Assembly: GCA_023461495.1 (NCBI GenBank)
Contig: JAEYLA010000322.1
Location: forward strand, 1 to 15,003
Source: Bacillota bacterium
GTDB lineage: Bacteria > Bacillota > Clostridia > Christensenellales > CAG-138
Direction of reading: 5' to 3'
Length of the DNA: 15,003 nt
Notes under the pieces: model-generated
The model's input: the letters and a program-made list of their open reading frames with translations, nothing else
Told to the model about the DNA's origin: nothing
The model's database searches: none
Shown here: piece by piece, positions 5,115 to 12,075 of the stretch
How the letters are laid out: every line of letters starts with the position of its first letter
How positions within the stretch are numbered: the first letter of the stretch is position 1
Program-made: the position numbers and the translations under genes

Positions 5115-5702
5115 TTATATTTCTTTATTCACTTTGTTTCCTGTTCCCGGGATATGCTCCAGATTGACGCGTATCTGCACCAGCGGCCTGTTTCTCAGGC
5201 GCACCTCCACAGCGTAAGGTTCCCACTCGATGGTGGGCCTGAAATCCTTGTCCCATTCGATCTGCAATACCGGGTCCGTCCATTCAATGGTACAGTAGCC
5301 GGGGTCCCATTCAATCCGCGCCTTCTCCTTGGGCATCAGGCCGATATTCAGTTCCGGCATGTCCTTAACGGAAACCGAAACCGCAACCTTCTCAAACGCC
5401 TGCGGATCGTTTACATTCTTTAACGTATCCCCCCGCTGCACAATATCGGCGATTGCCTCCATGCCCTTTTGCTTGCCCTTTTGGGCAAAGATCTTGCCCA
5501 GCTGGAACGGGGAGGCCGCGCCGCTTGAAGCCCGTACGTCTTCCCAATTGACATCAAACGTAGGAAGCTTGCGCTCAATTTTCATTTGCGGAAGGTCACG
5601 CCTGATTTTAAAAGTCGGCTTGGGATGCTGAATATAGAGCTTCGCGGGGCGTGACGTAATCTCAATCATTGCACGCTCCGTATGGATGCTTAACGAATTC
5701 AT
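5115..5702 (-). CDS. yviE: YviE-like flagellar-operon protein (DUF6470 family)
   Basis: Protein of unknown function found between flgL and fliW in Bacillus-type flagellar operons. 195 residues, no signal peptide or membrane segment. The N-terminus has short beta-type repeats (AKLYIQHPKPTFKI, then LPQMKIERKLPTFDV, residues 20-51). The middle (residues 60-100) is a more helical, basic segment. The C-terminal third has a striking run of IEW units at residues 130, 139, 148 and 158, each followed by an acidic or proline residue, consistent with successive edge strands. The start ATG 5702 was kept because the family begins with a short strand before this region; an internal ATG at codon 12 also has a GGAG upstream and is possible. 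Nineteen bases separate it from flgL. Its role is not established; the operon position suggests something linked to late flagellar assembly. Confidence 0.8.
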   Translation of the reverse strand: MNSLSIHTERAMIEITSRPAKLYIQHPKPTFKIRRDLPQMKIERKLPTFDVNWEDVRASSGAASPFQLGKIFAQKGKQKGMEAIADIVQRGDTLKNVNDPQAFEKVAVSVSVKDMPELNIGLMPKEKARIEWDPGYCTIEWTDPVLQIEWDKDFRPTIEWEPYAVEVRLRNRPLVQIRVNLEHIPGTGNKVNKEI

Positions 5703-5721
5703 TATATCACACCCCCGTTTC

Positions 5722-6657
5722 TTACTTCAAATAGTCCACAAGCGTCGGCTGCAAAATATTGGAGCCAATTTTAAGCGCAAAAAGATAGACGGACTCCGCC
5801 ATCTTGTACTGCATGATTGCATCGGCTTGGTCTACGTCTTCCACCTTGGATTTGATATCGGTATAGTTGATTTCATCCTCTTCATACCGGTTTTCAATCA
5901 TCGTCAGGCGGTTGCTCCTCGCGCCGACTTCTGCCGTCCTTGCCATCACATCGGATTGAAGGTTTTCAAATTTCGTCATAAACTCGCCCAGCTCCGACTC
6001 GGAGCTGCCATTCTGCAGCGCCGTTGTAAACTGGCCGAGCACATTGAAGATGTTGCTTTCACCGCTGCCCAAAAGTTCAATGCCGTTGATGGTTGCGGTC
6101 ATCGTCATGTCATATCCAAGCTCAATGACGGTATTCTTCCCTGCCTGTTCCTGAAACGCCGCATTGCTGGTGTCGGTCACATCCAGGCCGTTGTAGAGCA
6201 GGTTTCCGCTCACATCCATCGTAAAAGGCGCCTTTGTGGCATTATGGCCGCCAAAGATATATTGATTGGCAACCTTGGTGTTGCCCAATGTCATCACATG
6301 TTCTTTGAGCTGCGCCATTTCTTCGGCCACTTTTTGTCGGTCCGCATCCTCAAGCGTGCCGGTAGAAGTCTGCACCGCACGCTCATATGCGGTCTGGAGC
6401 ACTTTGTTCAGCTCGGAGAGAACCGTTTCCGTCTGCTTGAGAATATCCTGCACAGAACCCACATTCTCTTTGTATTGGTTAATACGTGCAAGCTTTACGC
6501 GCGCGTTCATGCTTCCGAGTACGCCTACAGGGTCGTCGGAAAGCTTCGTGATGCGCTTTCCAGTAGAAAGTTGCATCTGGTATTTCTGCAGTGAAGTCAG
6601 GTTGGTGTTTAAATTCGCCAAAAACGAATTGGACATCATATTTGTTGTTACACGCAT
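5722..6657 (-). CDS. flgL: Flagellar hook-filament junction protein FlgL (HAP3)
   Basis: Exported structural protein forming the second junction ring between hook and filament, on which flagellin is built. 311 residues, normal length. The flagellin-like N-terminal helix bundle is evident: MRVTTNMMSNSFLANLNTN, then LQKYQMQLSTGKRITKLSDDPVGV (residues about 23-46), with the SGKxI..xSDDP-type signature of the flagellin family. The matching C-terminal helices (MQYKMAESVYLFALKIGSNILQPTLVDYLK) close the protein. The middle contains the YIFGG motif common in FlgL. It has no signal peptide, as expected for type III flagellar export; FlgN, encoded upstream, is its export chaperone together with FlgK's. 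The ribosome site GGGGGAAG precedes ATG 6657, 38 bases after flgK. Confidence 0.95.
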   Translation of the reverse strand: MRVTTNMMSNSFLANLNTNLTSLQKYQMQLSTGKRITKLSDDPVGVLGSMNARVKLARINQYKENVGSVQDILKQTETVLSELNKVLQTAYERAVQTSTGTLEDADRQKVAEEMAQLKEHVMTLGNTKVANQYIFGGHNATKAPFTMDVSGNLLYNGLDVTDTSNAAFQEQAGKNTVIELGYDMTMTATINGIELLGSGESNIFNVLGQFTTALQNGSSESELGEFMTKFENLQSDVMARTAEVGARSNRLTMIENRYEEDEINYTDIKSKVEDVDQADAIMQYKMAESVYLFALKIGSNILQPTLVDYLK

Positions 6658-6695
6658 AGCAGCTTCCCCCTGCCTTTCTTTTGCATCGTTCTAAA

Positions 6696-8183
6696 CTATC
6701 TGCCTACCATACCTGTTCCGTTGATCAGCTTATCAAGCGCTTCGTCAATGGCGTTGATGATCCGGGAGGAGGCATTGTACATATGCTGGTACTTCATCAA
6801 CTGAATAATTTCTTCATCCACCGATACGCCGGAAACGGACTCCTTACGGGTTTCAAGATTTGCAACCAGCGCCTGCTGGCTGGTGAGCATATTGGTGCAA
6901 TGCGCGCTCGCTACGCCAAGTTCCACTGCGAGATTTTTCAAAAATCCCTCAAAGCTCGTATTGCCCATGACTGTGCTCGCAGTGCCCAGTCCAGCAAGCA
7001 ACAACGCAATGTCGGCATTCTTGGTTTCCGGCGCTGACGAAGAAAGGTCAATTGCCTTGCTGGACGCCGCTATTTTGTATACGTCATTGAGCACATCATC
7101 GGAAATTTTAAAATTCCCGGCCGTAATGGAGGAGTAATCCTCAACGCCCCCAACAACAGCTACATCAAACAAGTAAACGTTGGTTTGGGATGCTACCGAA
7201 TCATGCGGCATTGTCCAGCCTGTTTTATGAATGTCGTTGAACTGCTTTGCAATGCTGCGCGCAAGCGTATTAAGCCCTTCCAACATGTAGGGGATTCCGA
7301 TATTATCGGCCGTGTTTCCGTCACGCAGCTGCTTATACCCTGCCAGCGTTCCGTTGGTATAGTTGACCTGGGTTTCTGTCGCGTCATCCAAATGCACGGA
7401 ATACATGCCGTTTGCGTCCGCCTTCACCTTTAAATCGGTAGAGGCGCCGTGATTCACAACGGTGTTTCCCGCGATGGTAACACTCAACTGACCTTGCGAG
7501 TTTGTGCTATATTCCATGTCCACCAGGGTAGAAAGCTCATCAAGCAGCAGGTTTCGTTTATCGCGCAGGTCATTCGCATTTTCGCCGCTGAGCTCATAGG
7601 TTTCAATACTGAGGTTATAATCCGCAACAGATTTTGTAATTTCATTGATCCGATTTGTTGTTACTTCAATGGAATCGTTCATTTGCTTTTGCAGATCGGT
7701 CAACTGCTTATAGTAGTGGTTGAACGTCTGCGTCAGTGTAATCACCGATTGCTGCATGTTTGTACGGATTTCCTTGCTGACAGGGTCTTTGGAAAGTTCC
7801 TGCGCACTATCAAAGAAAGCGGATAAACAGGATGAAAGGCTCGAAGAATTCGTCTCGTTAAACAGCGACTCCATGTAGCTCATTTCCGTAGCGCGCGTTG
7901 ACCATTGCCCCAAGCCGGAATATTCGCTGCGCAGCGCGCGGTCCACATAGGCGTTGCGCAGTTGCTCCACAGCATCAACATTGACTCCCTTGCCGACCGC
8001 CCCGTTCGCCAGCGGCAGATATCTTGCCGTAAGCGCGCCGGGTTCAACGGATACCAGCGAGAGCCGCTGCCTGGTATACCCCGCCGTATCGGCGTTGGCA
8101 ATATTATGTCCGGCAAGGTTCATGCCCTTTTGGCTGACATAGAGCCCGGTTTTTGCAATTTCCAGTCCGTAAAATGATGACAT
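6696..8183 (-). CDS. flgK: Flagellar hook-associated protein FlgK (HAP1)
   Basis: First hook-filament junction protein, exported by the flagellar type III system. 495 residues, in the family's usual range. The N-terminal rod/hook-type domain is clear: YGLEIAKTGLYVSQKGMNLAGHNIANADTAGYTRQR at residues 5-40 carries the NIANADTxGYTRQ motif. A long coiled-coil segment follows (NQTFNHYYKQLTDLQKQMNDSIEVTTNRI region), then DLRDKRNLLLDELSTLVDM, which is characteristic of FlgK. The C-terminus VSVDEEIIQLMKYQHMYNASSRIINAIDEALDKLING is the conserved D0 helix. No signal peptide is present. The ATG at 8183 follows the flgN stop by six bases and uses a GAGGG overlapping that stop, so it is translationally coupled to its own chaperone gene. 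Confidence 0.96.
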   Translation of the reverse strand: MSSFYGLEIAKTGLYVSQKGMNLAGHNIANADTAGYTRQRLSLVSVEPGALTARYLPLANGAVGKGVNVDAVEQLRNAYVDRALRSEYSGLGQWSTRATEMSYMESLFNETNSSSLSSCLSAFFDSAQELSKDPVSKEIRTNMQQSVITLTQTFNHYYKQLTDLQKQMNDSIEVTTNRINEITKSVADYNLSIETYELSGENANDLRDKRNLLLDELSTLVDMEYSTNSQGQLSVTIAGNTVVNHGASTDLKVKADANGMYSVHLDDATETQVNYTNGTLAGYKQLRDGNTADNIGIPYMLEGLNTLARSIAKQFNDIHKTGWTMPHDSVASQTNVYLFDVAVVGGVEDYSSITAGNFKISDDVLNDVYKIAASSKAIDLSSSAPETKNADIALLLAGLGTASTVMGNTSFEGFLKNLAVELGVASAHCTNMLTSQQALVANLETRKESVSGVSVDEEIIQLMKYQHMYNASSRIINAIDEALDKLINGTGMVGR

Positions 8184-8189
8184 ATTCCC

Positions 8190-8690
8190 TCATGCTTCCT
8201 GGTCAATAAACCGTCGGCCCGAATGCACCTCGGAGTTGATATACCCGGTGCTGGCATAGGTACCTCCCACCGGTTTTGCCTGCATCAAGATATCCATTTG
8301 GAAAGAGGTATACTGCAATTGCATCTGCAACAGGTTTTGATTTAAGTCATTGAGCCCTGAGAGCTCCCGGATCACTTCCTTGTACCGCTCCCGGATCCGG
8401 TCAAGCTCACCGCGCTCTTCTATGGAAAGATCTTTTACAATGTAATCGAACGTGACCTTGCCCGCATAGGCATTCTCGTACGCAATGCGGTCAAACAGGG
8501 CTTCCCTGCGCCCAGAAATCTCATTTAGGCGGCAAAGCTCTTCATCCTCAAGCTTTATAAGCATCGCGAGCTCATCCAGGTCATTCCCGATCAATGCCGT
8601 TTTCTTCTGTTTTGCGTACTGAAGCAGGCCAACGTAGATTTCCAGCTCACACGCCATCAGATATTCAAGTTCATGAATCAGTTCTTGCAT
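8190..8690 (-). CDS. flgN: FlgN-family flagellar export chaperone
   Basis: Cytoplasmic chaperone that keeps FlgK and FlgL unfolded and delivers them to the export gate. 166 residues from ATG 8690, chosen because GAGGG lies seven bases upstream; an upstream in-frame TTG at 8732 overlaps the end of flgM and has no such site. The protein is almost wholly helical with heptad patterns (LIHELEYLMACELEIYVGLLQYAKQKKTALIGNDLDEL at the start), followed by EERGELDRIRERYKEVIRELSGLNDLNQNLLQMQLQY, the amphipathic helix that binds HAP cargo in characterised FlgN. The tail is loosely structured. Sequence conservation in this family is low, so the call rests on length, coiled-coil pattern and the invariant order flgM-flgN-flgK-flgL. 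Confidence 0.9.
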   Translation of the reverse strand: MQELIHELEYLMACELEIYVGLLQYAKQKKTALIGNDLDELAMLIKLEDEELCRLNEISGRREALFDRIAYENAYAGKVTFDYIVKDLSIEERGELDRIRERYKEVIRELSGLNDLNQNLLQMQLQYTSFQMDILMQAKPVGGTYASTGYINSEVHSGRRFIDQEA

Positions 8691-8721
8691 AAGCAATCCC
8701 TCAGTTTCGCCGCCCGGCAGG

Positions 8722-9000
8722 CTAGATTTCAAATATTTTCTCCGCTACCTTGTCCGCAGGCACGTAGTACGTGTTGTTGTCGATCTTCTGCTTGATCGCG
8801 CTGATCCTCGTCAGACGCGCGGGATCCTGTGCGGCAAGCGCCTCACGCGCGGATTTGAGTGTTGCGGAAAAAGACTTTGCGGTTGCAGAGAGTTCAACCT
8901 GATCTGACATCATGGTGCGGGTGGTCGCCACAGGCTGGATATCCCTGACACACAGATACTGGCTGTAAATTTCCTTAGGCGGAATTGAATTGACTCTCAT
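8722..9000 (-). CDS. flgM: Anti-sigma-28 factor FlgM
   Basis: Binds and inhibits sigma-28 (FliA/SigD) until it is exported through the finished hook, coupling filament gene expression to assembly. 92 residues, typical. The C-terminal two thirds carry the family pattern: DQVELSATAKSFSATLKSA (about residues 33-51), then RLTRISAIKQKIDNNTYYVPADKVAEKIFEI, which matches the consensus of a helix, NGTY-type turn and a final helix that contacts the sigma factor. The N-terminal part is less conserved and probably unstructured, as expected for a protein exported unfolded. The start at ATG 9000 follows a GAGGG. It lies 32 bases after yvyF and 31 before flgN, and is co-transcribed from the sigma-28-type promoter at 11100-11126, so it forms a negative feedback loop with FliA at 12076-12831. 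Confidence 0.95.
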   Translation of the reverse strand: MRVNSIPPKEIYSQYLCVRDIQPVATTRTMMSDQVELSATAKSFSATLKSAREALAAQDPARLTRISAIKQKIDNNTYYVPADKVAEKIFEI

Positions 9001-9032
9001 ATTCTCACTTCCCTCTGTGTACTGCCCTAAAG

Positions 9033-9449
9033 TTACCTTCGGTTGTTGTCAAAATGTTTCCGTCCCTGATATCCTATTGAATCGGACCCTTTTTTCTGTG
9101 CGAGCCTCGCTGCGTTTGCCTCCACCATGGATTCAAACATCTGGGAGAGCTTATCCTTGCATTCCATACAAAGCTTCCCGGAAGGAATGGCCTTACCACA
9201 GTGCTCGCAGCGGATATTCTCGCTCGGCCCATGTAAAGAGAGGCGTTCCTCCTTGAGAAATTGCAGGATGCTCTTCTCGCTCACGCCGGTTTCTTTTGAA
9301 ATCTCGGCAATATCCGCCTGCGGGTGGTCATACAGGTAATCCCGCACGATACGAAACTCCTGGTCCAGACGTTCTTCGCACTCCATACAGATGGGGTTGC
9401 CCAACGACTGAAATAGTTTCCCACATAGTTTGCATTGCTTCACATGCAT
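9033..9449 (-). CDS. yvyF: YvyF-like flagellar-operon zinc-ribbon/HTH protein (TIGR03826 type)
   Basis: Small protein found directly upstream of flgM in Firmicutes flagellar operons, suspected to be regulatory. 138 residues from ATG 9449. It has three parts: an N-terminal zinc-ribbon-like module with Cys6/Cys9 and Cys21/Cys24, a central helix-turn-helix-like segment (ADIAEISKETGVSEKSILQFLKEERLSL, about residues 45-72), and a second zinc module with Cys81/Cys84 and Cys94/Cys97, followed by a charged helical tail. The doubled CxxC pairs and DNA-binding-like middle suggest nucleic-acid or protein interaction, but no function has been proven to my knowledge. GGAGAG precedes ATG 9449 by ten bases. 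An in-frame TTG three codons upstream lies too close to that site. The gap to flgG is 36 bases. Confidence 0.85.
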   Translation of the reverse strand: MHVKQCKLCGKLFQSLGNPICMECEERLDQEFRIVRDYLYDHPQADIAEISKETGVSEKSILQFLKEERLSLHGPSENIRCEHCGKAIPSGKLCMECKDKLSQMFESMVEANAARLAQKKGSDSIGYQGRKHFDNNRR

Positions 9450-9485
9450 ACCCGGCAATCTCTCCTATCGTTTCCACTTCTCGTT

Positions 9486-10289
9486 CTAGCTGCGCATGTT
9501 GTTGGCCATTGCGGCCATTTCGTCCGCCGTGCGTACAGCCTGAGACGCAAAGGAAAACGCTTTTTGGGCGCGGATGAGCGTCGTCATTTCGGTTGCCATA
9601 TCGACATTGGAAGCCTCCAAATACCCCGTGCGAATTTCCGACTTCTCTGCGGCTTTCGCTTCGCCGGACGCCGTTGTAGCGCGGAAAGCGCTGTTCCCGA
9701 TGGCCTCGAGGCCCTCATTGTTCTGGAACGTGGCAATTTTGAGCGTCCCAAACGATGTCGGGGCGGCCGAAGTTGGCGTACCGCCGGTGCCGGCCGTCGT
9801 GCTGCTCGTCTGCGTTATAAACAGCTCACCCTTGTCGTTTACATTCAGGGAATTGAAATCCCCTTCGGGCACCTGGATTTTTCCGCCCTGTCCCATCACA
9901 TAGCGCCCCTGTGAATCCACAAGATAGCGGCTGCCGCCCTCAACCGAGAGCGTAAAAGCGCCGTTGCGCGTATATACTTCTTTTCCGGTTGCATCCTGCA
10001 GGGTGAAAAAGCCATCGCTCATCAGGCAGAAATCCAGCGGTACTCCGGTCTGCATGGGCGCTCCAAATGCAAAGGAGCGTGTGATGGAAGAAGCCCAGAC
10101 GCCGGTGCCGCCCGCAAGCTGCTCTCCATCCGTCGGCCTTGTCATGGCCGTATAGAGCGTATCCTTAAAATTCACACTGCTTGCCTTAAACCCAACCGTG
10201 TTGGCGTTGGCAATGTTGTTTGCAATGGTATCAAGCTGCTGCTGCTGTGCGCGCAACGCGCTCTTTGCTGAAAACGATGTCTGCATCAT
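9486..10289 (-). CDS. flgG: Flagellar rod/hook-basal-body protein, FlgG/FlhP type
   Basis: Exported component of the flagellar rod or hook-basal-body transition. 267 residues, close to the usual 260-270. The N-terminal rod-protein motif is plain: QQLDTIANNIANANTVGFKASS (about residues 18-39), and the C-terminal domain has GYLEASNVDMATEMTTLIRAQKAFSFASQAVRTADEM, the classical Flg_bbr_C ending. The centre has DGFFTLQDATGKEVYTRNGAFTLS, the TRxGxF pattern, and a flexible Thr/Gly/Ser-rich insert (SSTTAGTGGTPTSAAPTS, about residues 162-179) not seen in its neighbour. Two adjacent ATG codons (10289 and 10286) are possible; AGGTG fits the first. It could equally be named flhP, since in Bacillus the pair upstream of the late block is flhO-flhP. 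Eleven bases separate it from flhO. Confidence 0.85.
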   Translation of the reverse strand: MMQTSFSAKSALRAQQQQLDTIANNIANANTVGFKASSVNFKDTLYTAMTRPTDGEQLAGGTGVWASSITRSFAFGAPMQTGVPLDFCLMSDGFFTLQDATGKEVYTRNGAFTLSVEGGSRYLVDSQGRYVMGQGGKIQVPEGDFNSLNVNDKGELFITQTSSTTAGTGGTPTSAAPTSFGTLKIATFQNNEGLEAIGNSAFRATTASGEAKAAEKSEIRTGYLEASNVDMATEMTTLIRAQKAFSFASQAVRTADEMAAMANNMRS

Positions 10290-10300
10290 GCGCTATGCAC

Positions 10301-11053
10301 CTACACCTTTCCAATGTCGTTTACGGCGCGACCCAACGTTTCGTCGATCATTTTGACGATACGCTGGCTGGTTTCAAAACTCCTGGAAGCCGACATCATG
10401 TTGATGACCTCATTCGTAATATCCGTGTTGGAGGTCTCAAGGACGCCCTGATGCACCTCCACACCCTCCGCCGTCTGCGCCTGCTGGTTGTTTTCGTTGA
10501 TAAATAGGTTGTTTCCAGCCTTCTTGAGGCCGGCTTTGTCCGCAAAGCTGACGATCTTGAGCGTTCCAAGGCTGGTTCCTTCCGCATTGGTCACGTTGCC
10601 CTTTGCGTCAACCGTAATGTTGGCGGTATCCACTTTCAAAAAGCCGTTTGTTCCCGCAACCCGGTTCCCGTCACTTGTCACAAGATAGCCTTCTCCATTA
10701 ACGGCAAAGTTCCCGTCACGCGTGTACCGCTCCCCGGCGGTGGTGGATACGGCAAAAAATCCATCGCCCGCAATGGCGAAATCCAGACGCCTGTCCGTAC
10801 TCTTAAGGTTGCCGTCTGAAAACGAAGTGACCACCTCGTCAATATGTACGCCCGTGTTCAGCGGCCCTACGCCCTCATCCCGCCCATTGGGGTCATTGAC
10901 CCGCTCAAGCAGCATATCCTCAAACGAACGGGACAGGAGGCTGTCGGACTTGAATCCGACAGTATCCATGTTTGCAATATTGTTGGAAATCACATCCACC
11001 TTTTTCCGCTGTACCAACATGTTTGTCGCGGATAAGTATAAACTGCGCAGCAT
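10301..11053 (-). CDS. flhO: Flagellar hook-basal-body rod protein, FlhO/FlgF type
   Basis: Exported rod component, paralogous to the next gene. 250 residues from ATG 11053, chosen for its GGAGG site four bases upstream; a TTG six codons earlier is part of the leader. The start MLRSLYLSATNMLVQRKKVDVISNNIANMDTVGFKSDSLL carries the rod-protein NNIANxDTxGFK motif, and the whole opening with a following MLLERV resembles Bacillus FlhO. The middle has DGFFAVSTTAGERYTRDGNFAVN, and the C-terminus has QGVLETSNTDITNEVINMMSASRSFETSQRIVKMIDETLGRAV, the Flg_bbr_C domain. First gene of the late flagellar block, about 40 bases downstream of the expected start of the sigma-28-type promoter. Many annotations would label it flgF or flgG. 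Confidence 0.87.
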   Translation of the reverse strand: MLRSLYLSATNMLVQRKKVDVISNNIANMDTVGFKSDSLLSRSFEDMLLERVNDPNGRDEGVGPLNTGVHIDEVVTSFSDGNLKSTDRRLDFAIAGDGFFAVSTTAGERYTRDGNFAVNGEGYLVTSDGNRVAGTNGFLKVDTANITVDAKGNVTNAEGTSLGTLKIVSFADKAGLKKAGNNLFINENNQQAQTAEGVEVHQGVLETSNTDITNEVINMMSASRSFETSQRIVKMIDETLGRAVNDIGKV

Positions 11054-11099
11054 GATTCCTCCGAATGGCAATCCGATTGCCTAATCTGTCATAGTTACA

Positions 11100-11126
11100 A
11101 TATCGTTAAAAAGGCCCTGAACTTTA
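11100..11126 (-). promoter_or_regulatory. Sigma-28 (FliA/SigD) type promoter for the late flagellar block
   Basis: Minus strand TAAA (11123-11126), exactly 15 bases, then AACGATAT (11100-11107). The sigma-28 consensus is TAAA-N15-GCCGATAA in enterics and ends CCGATAT in Bacillus, so the -35 and spacing match perfectly and only the first two -10 bases differ. It lies in the 81-base gap between the swrB-like gene and flhO, with the expected start near 11093 and a 40-base leader. This would let FliA transcribe flhO-flgG-yvyF-flgM-flgN-flgK-flgL-yviE-fliW-csrA. Confidence 0.75.
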
Positions 11127-11134
11127 GAAAAACT

Positions 11135-11686
11135 TTAGATACTTTTTTCCTGGCGGATGCCAAGCGCAAGATCGACTTCCCCACGGGAAATAGAGAGTTC
11201 CTGCGCAATGCGCTCAGGTGTGGCGCCGGCGTCAGAAAGCTCACGGACTTTGTCGCCCAGTGTCTTTTTCTTGGGGCCGGGCTTTCTGCGCTCGAGCTCC
11301 GCAGCCGCACGGCCCGCCGGCTCCGCGGTGTGTATGGACCTGGGACGCCCGCGTCCCCGCTTCTGCGGCGGCGCTTCCGCCTGCTGCTGCTCGCTGCGCA
11401 TCCCGCTGGCCAGGTGCCGCATGGTCTCGAGCATGGACGCGGCCTCTTCGTGGTCTATGCGCACCTGTTCGCGCGCTTCCTCCATTTCTTCCTGCATATT
11501 GGCTATCGCGCGCTCCATCCTGTGGAACAGGGCAACAAGCTCCTCCTCCCGTTCCCGAAAATCATCCGGGGGCTGCGGCTTTGCCGCCTCCTCCTTATGA
11601 CTTTTTCTCAGCACGCTGCTCAAATAAATCGTAGCGCAGACAAGAACAAATATGAAAAATGCAAACAGATAATATGTGTAGTCCAT
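11135..11686 (-). CDS. swrB: SwrB/YlxL-like single-pass membrane protein of the flagellar operon
   Basis: In Bacillus, SwrB (YlxL) follows sigD and promotes flagellar basal-body completion. 183 residues from ATG 11686 (GGGGG upstream); longer in-frame starts lack a ribosome site. Domain order: a single N-terminal membrane helix (YYLFAFFIFVLVCATIYLSS, residues 5-24); a cytoplasmic acidic coiled coil (REREEELVALFHRMERAI and on, about 44-105); a basic linker with KRGRGRPRS (109-117), identical in form to the AT-hook core RGRP, plus RRKPGPKKK (133-141); and a helix-turn-helix-like end (KVRELSDAGATPERIAQELSISRGEVDLAL, 146-175), also seen in SwrB. Overall identity to SwrB is probably low; the call depends on position after fliA and the shared membrane anchor/coil/HTH layout. 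The AT-hook-like linker is unusual. Confidence 0.7.
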   Translation of the reverse strand: MDYTYYLFAFFIFVLVCATIYLSSVLRKSHKEEAAKPQPPDDFREREEELVALFHRMERAIANMQEEMEEAREQVRIDHEEAASMLETMRHLASGMRSEQQQAEAPPQKRGRGRPRSIHTAEPAGRAAAELERRKPGPKKKTLGDKVRELSDAGATPERIAQELSISRGEVDLALGIRQEKSI

Positions 11687-11739
11687 GTTTCCCCCATTCC
11701 ATCCATTCACCGGCACCGCACTCACCGGCATAGCGCCCA

Positions 11740-12051
11740 CTAAATCTCAATATCAATCCTGGTGGGCTCGCCCGGAAGCGTCTTTACCGCCGCATTCGCC
11801 TGCCGCGCACTCTCCCGCTGCTTGTCCTGCTGTTTTTGCTTTTTTTCCCGTTCCTTCTCCCGCTGGATCACAACCTCGGAAGGTTCGTATATATCGCGCA
11901 CCTGATGCTGTTTCACCTGCGCGTCCTGCGCCGCGCGGCTTTGAATGTGCGCCTGCGCCATTTCGCCGCTTTTTTGCAGGTTGCTCGCCTCCTTGGTGAA
12001 CTCCGTCACCTTATGGATCATGATTTTGGAGCCAATGCCTTCAAACGCCAT
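11740..12051 (-). CDS. Small charged protein of unknown function between fliA and swrB
   Basis: 103 residues with a strong AGGAGGG ribosome site before ATG 12051 and only 24 bases after fliA, so it is almost certainly expressed. I do not recognise a named family. It has a short amphipathic start (MAFEGIGSKIMIHKVTEFTK), a Gln/Ala/Lys-rich helical centre, and a strongly charged stretch (VVIQREKEREKKQKQQDKQRE, about residues 60-80) that looks like a single helix or coiled coil. It ends RIDIEI, with a short hydrophobic strand. Small Lys/Gln-rich proteins with an IDI-type ending are found at about this place in some clostridial flagellar operons as far as I recall, which suggests a conserved but unnamed accessory factor. 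There is no membrane segment or signal peptide. Function unknown. Confidence 0.75.
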   Translation of the reverse strand: MAFEGIGSKIMIHKVTEFTKEASNLQKSGEMAQAHIQSRAAQDAQVKQHQVRDIYEPSEVVIQREKEREKKQKQQDKQRESARQANAAVKTLPGEPTRIDIEI

Positions 12052-12075
12052 TGTACGCCCTCCTCTACACCGCTC

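Noticed and set aside
5686..6594. Long plus-strand open frame of about 300 codons opposite flgL
   Set aside because: It lies antisense to a certain flgL gene, has no ribosome site, and its residue make-up (His/Arg/Leu-rich) is what reversed coding sequence gives.
9450..9485. Possible sigma-28 promoter (TAGA...ACGATA) before yvyF
   Set aside because: The spacing is about three bases too short and the -35 is imperfect; the promoter at 11100-11126 is much better.
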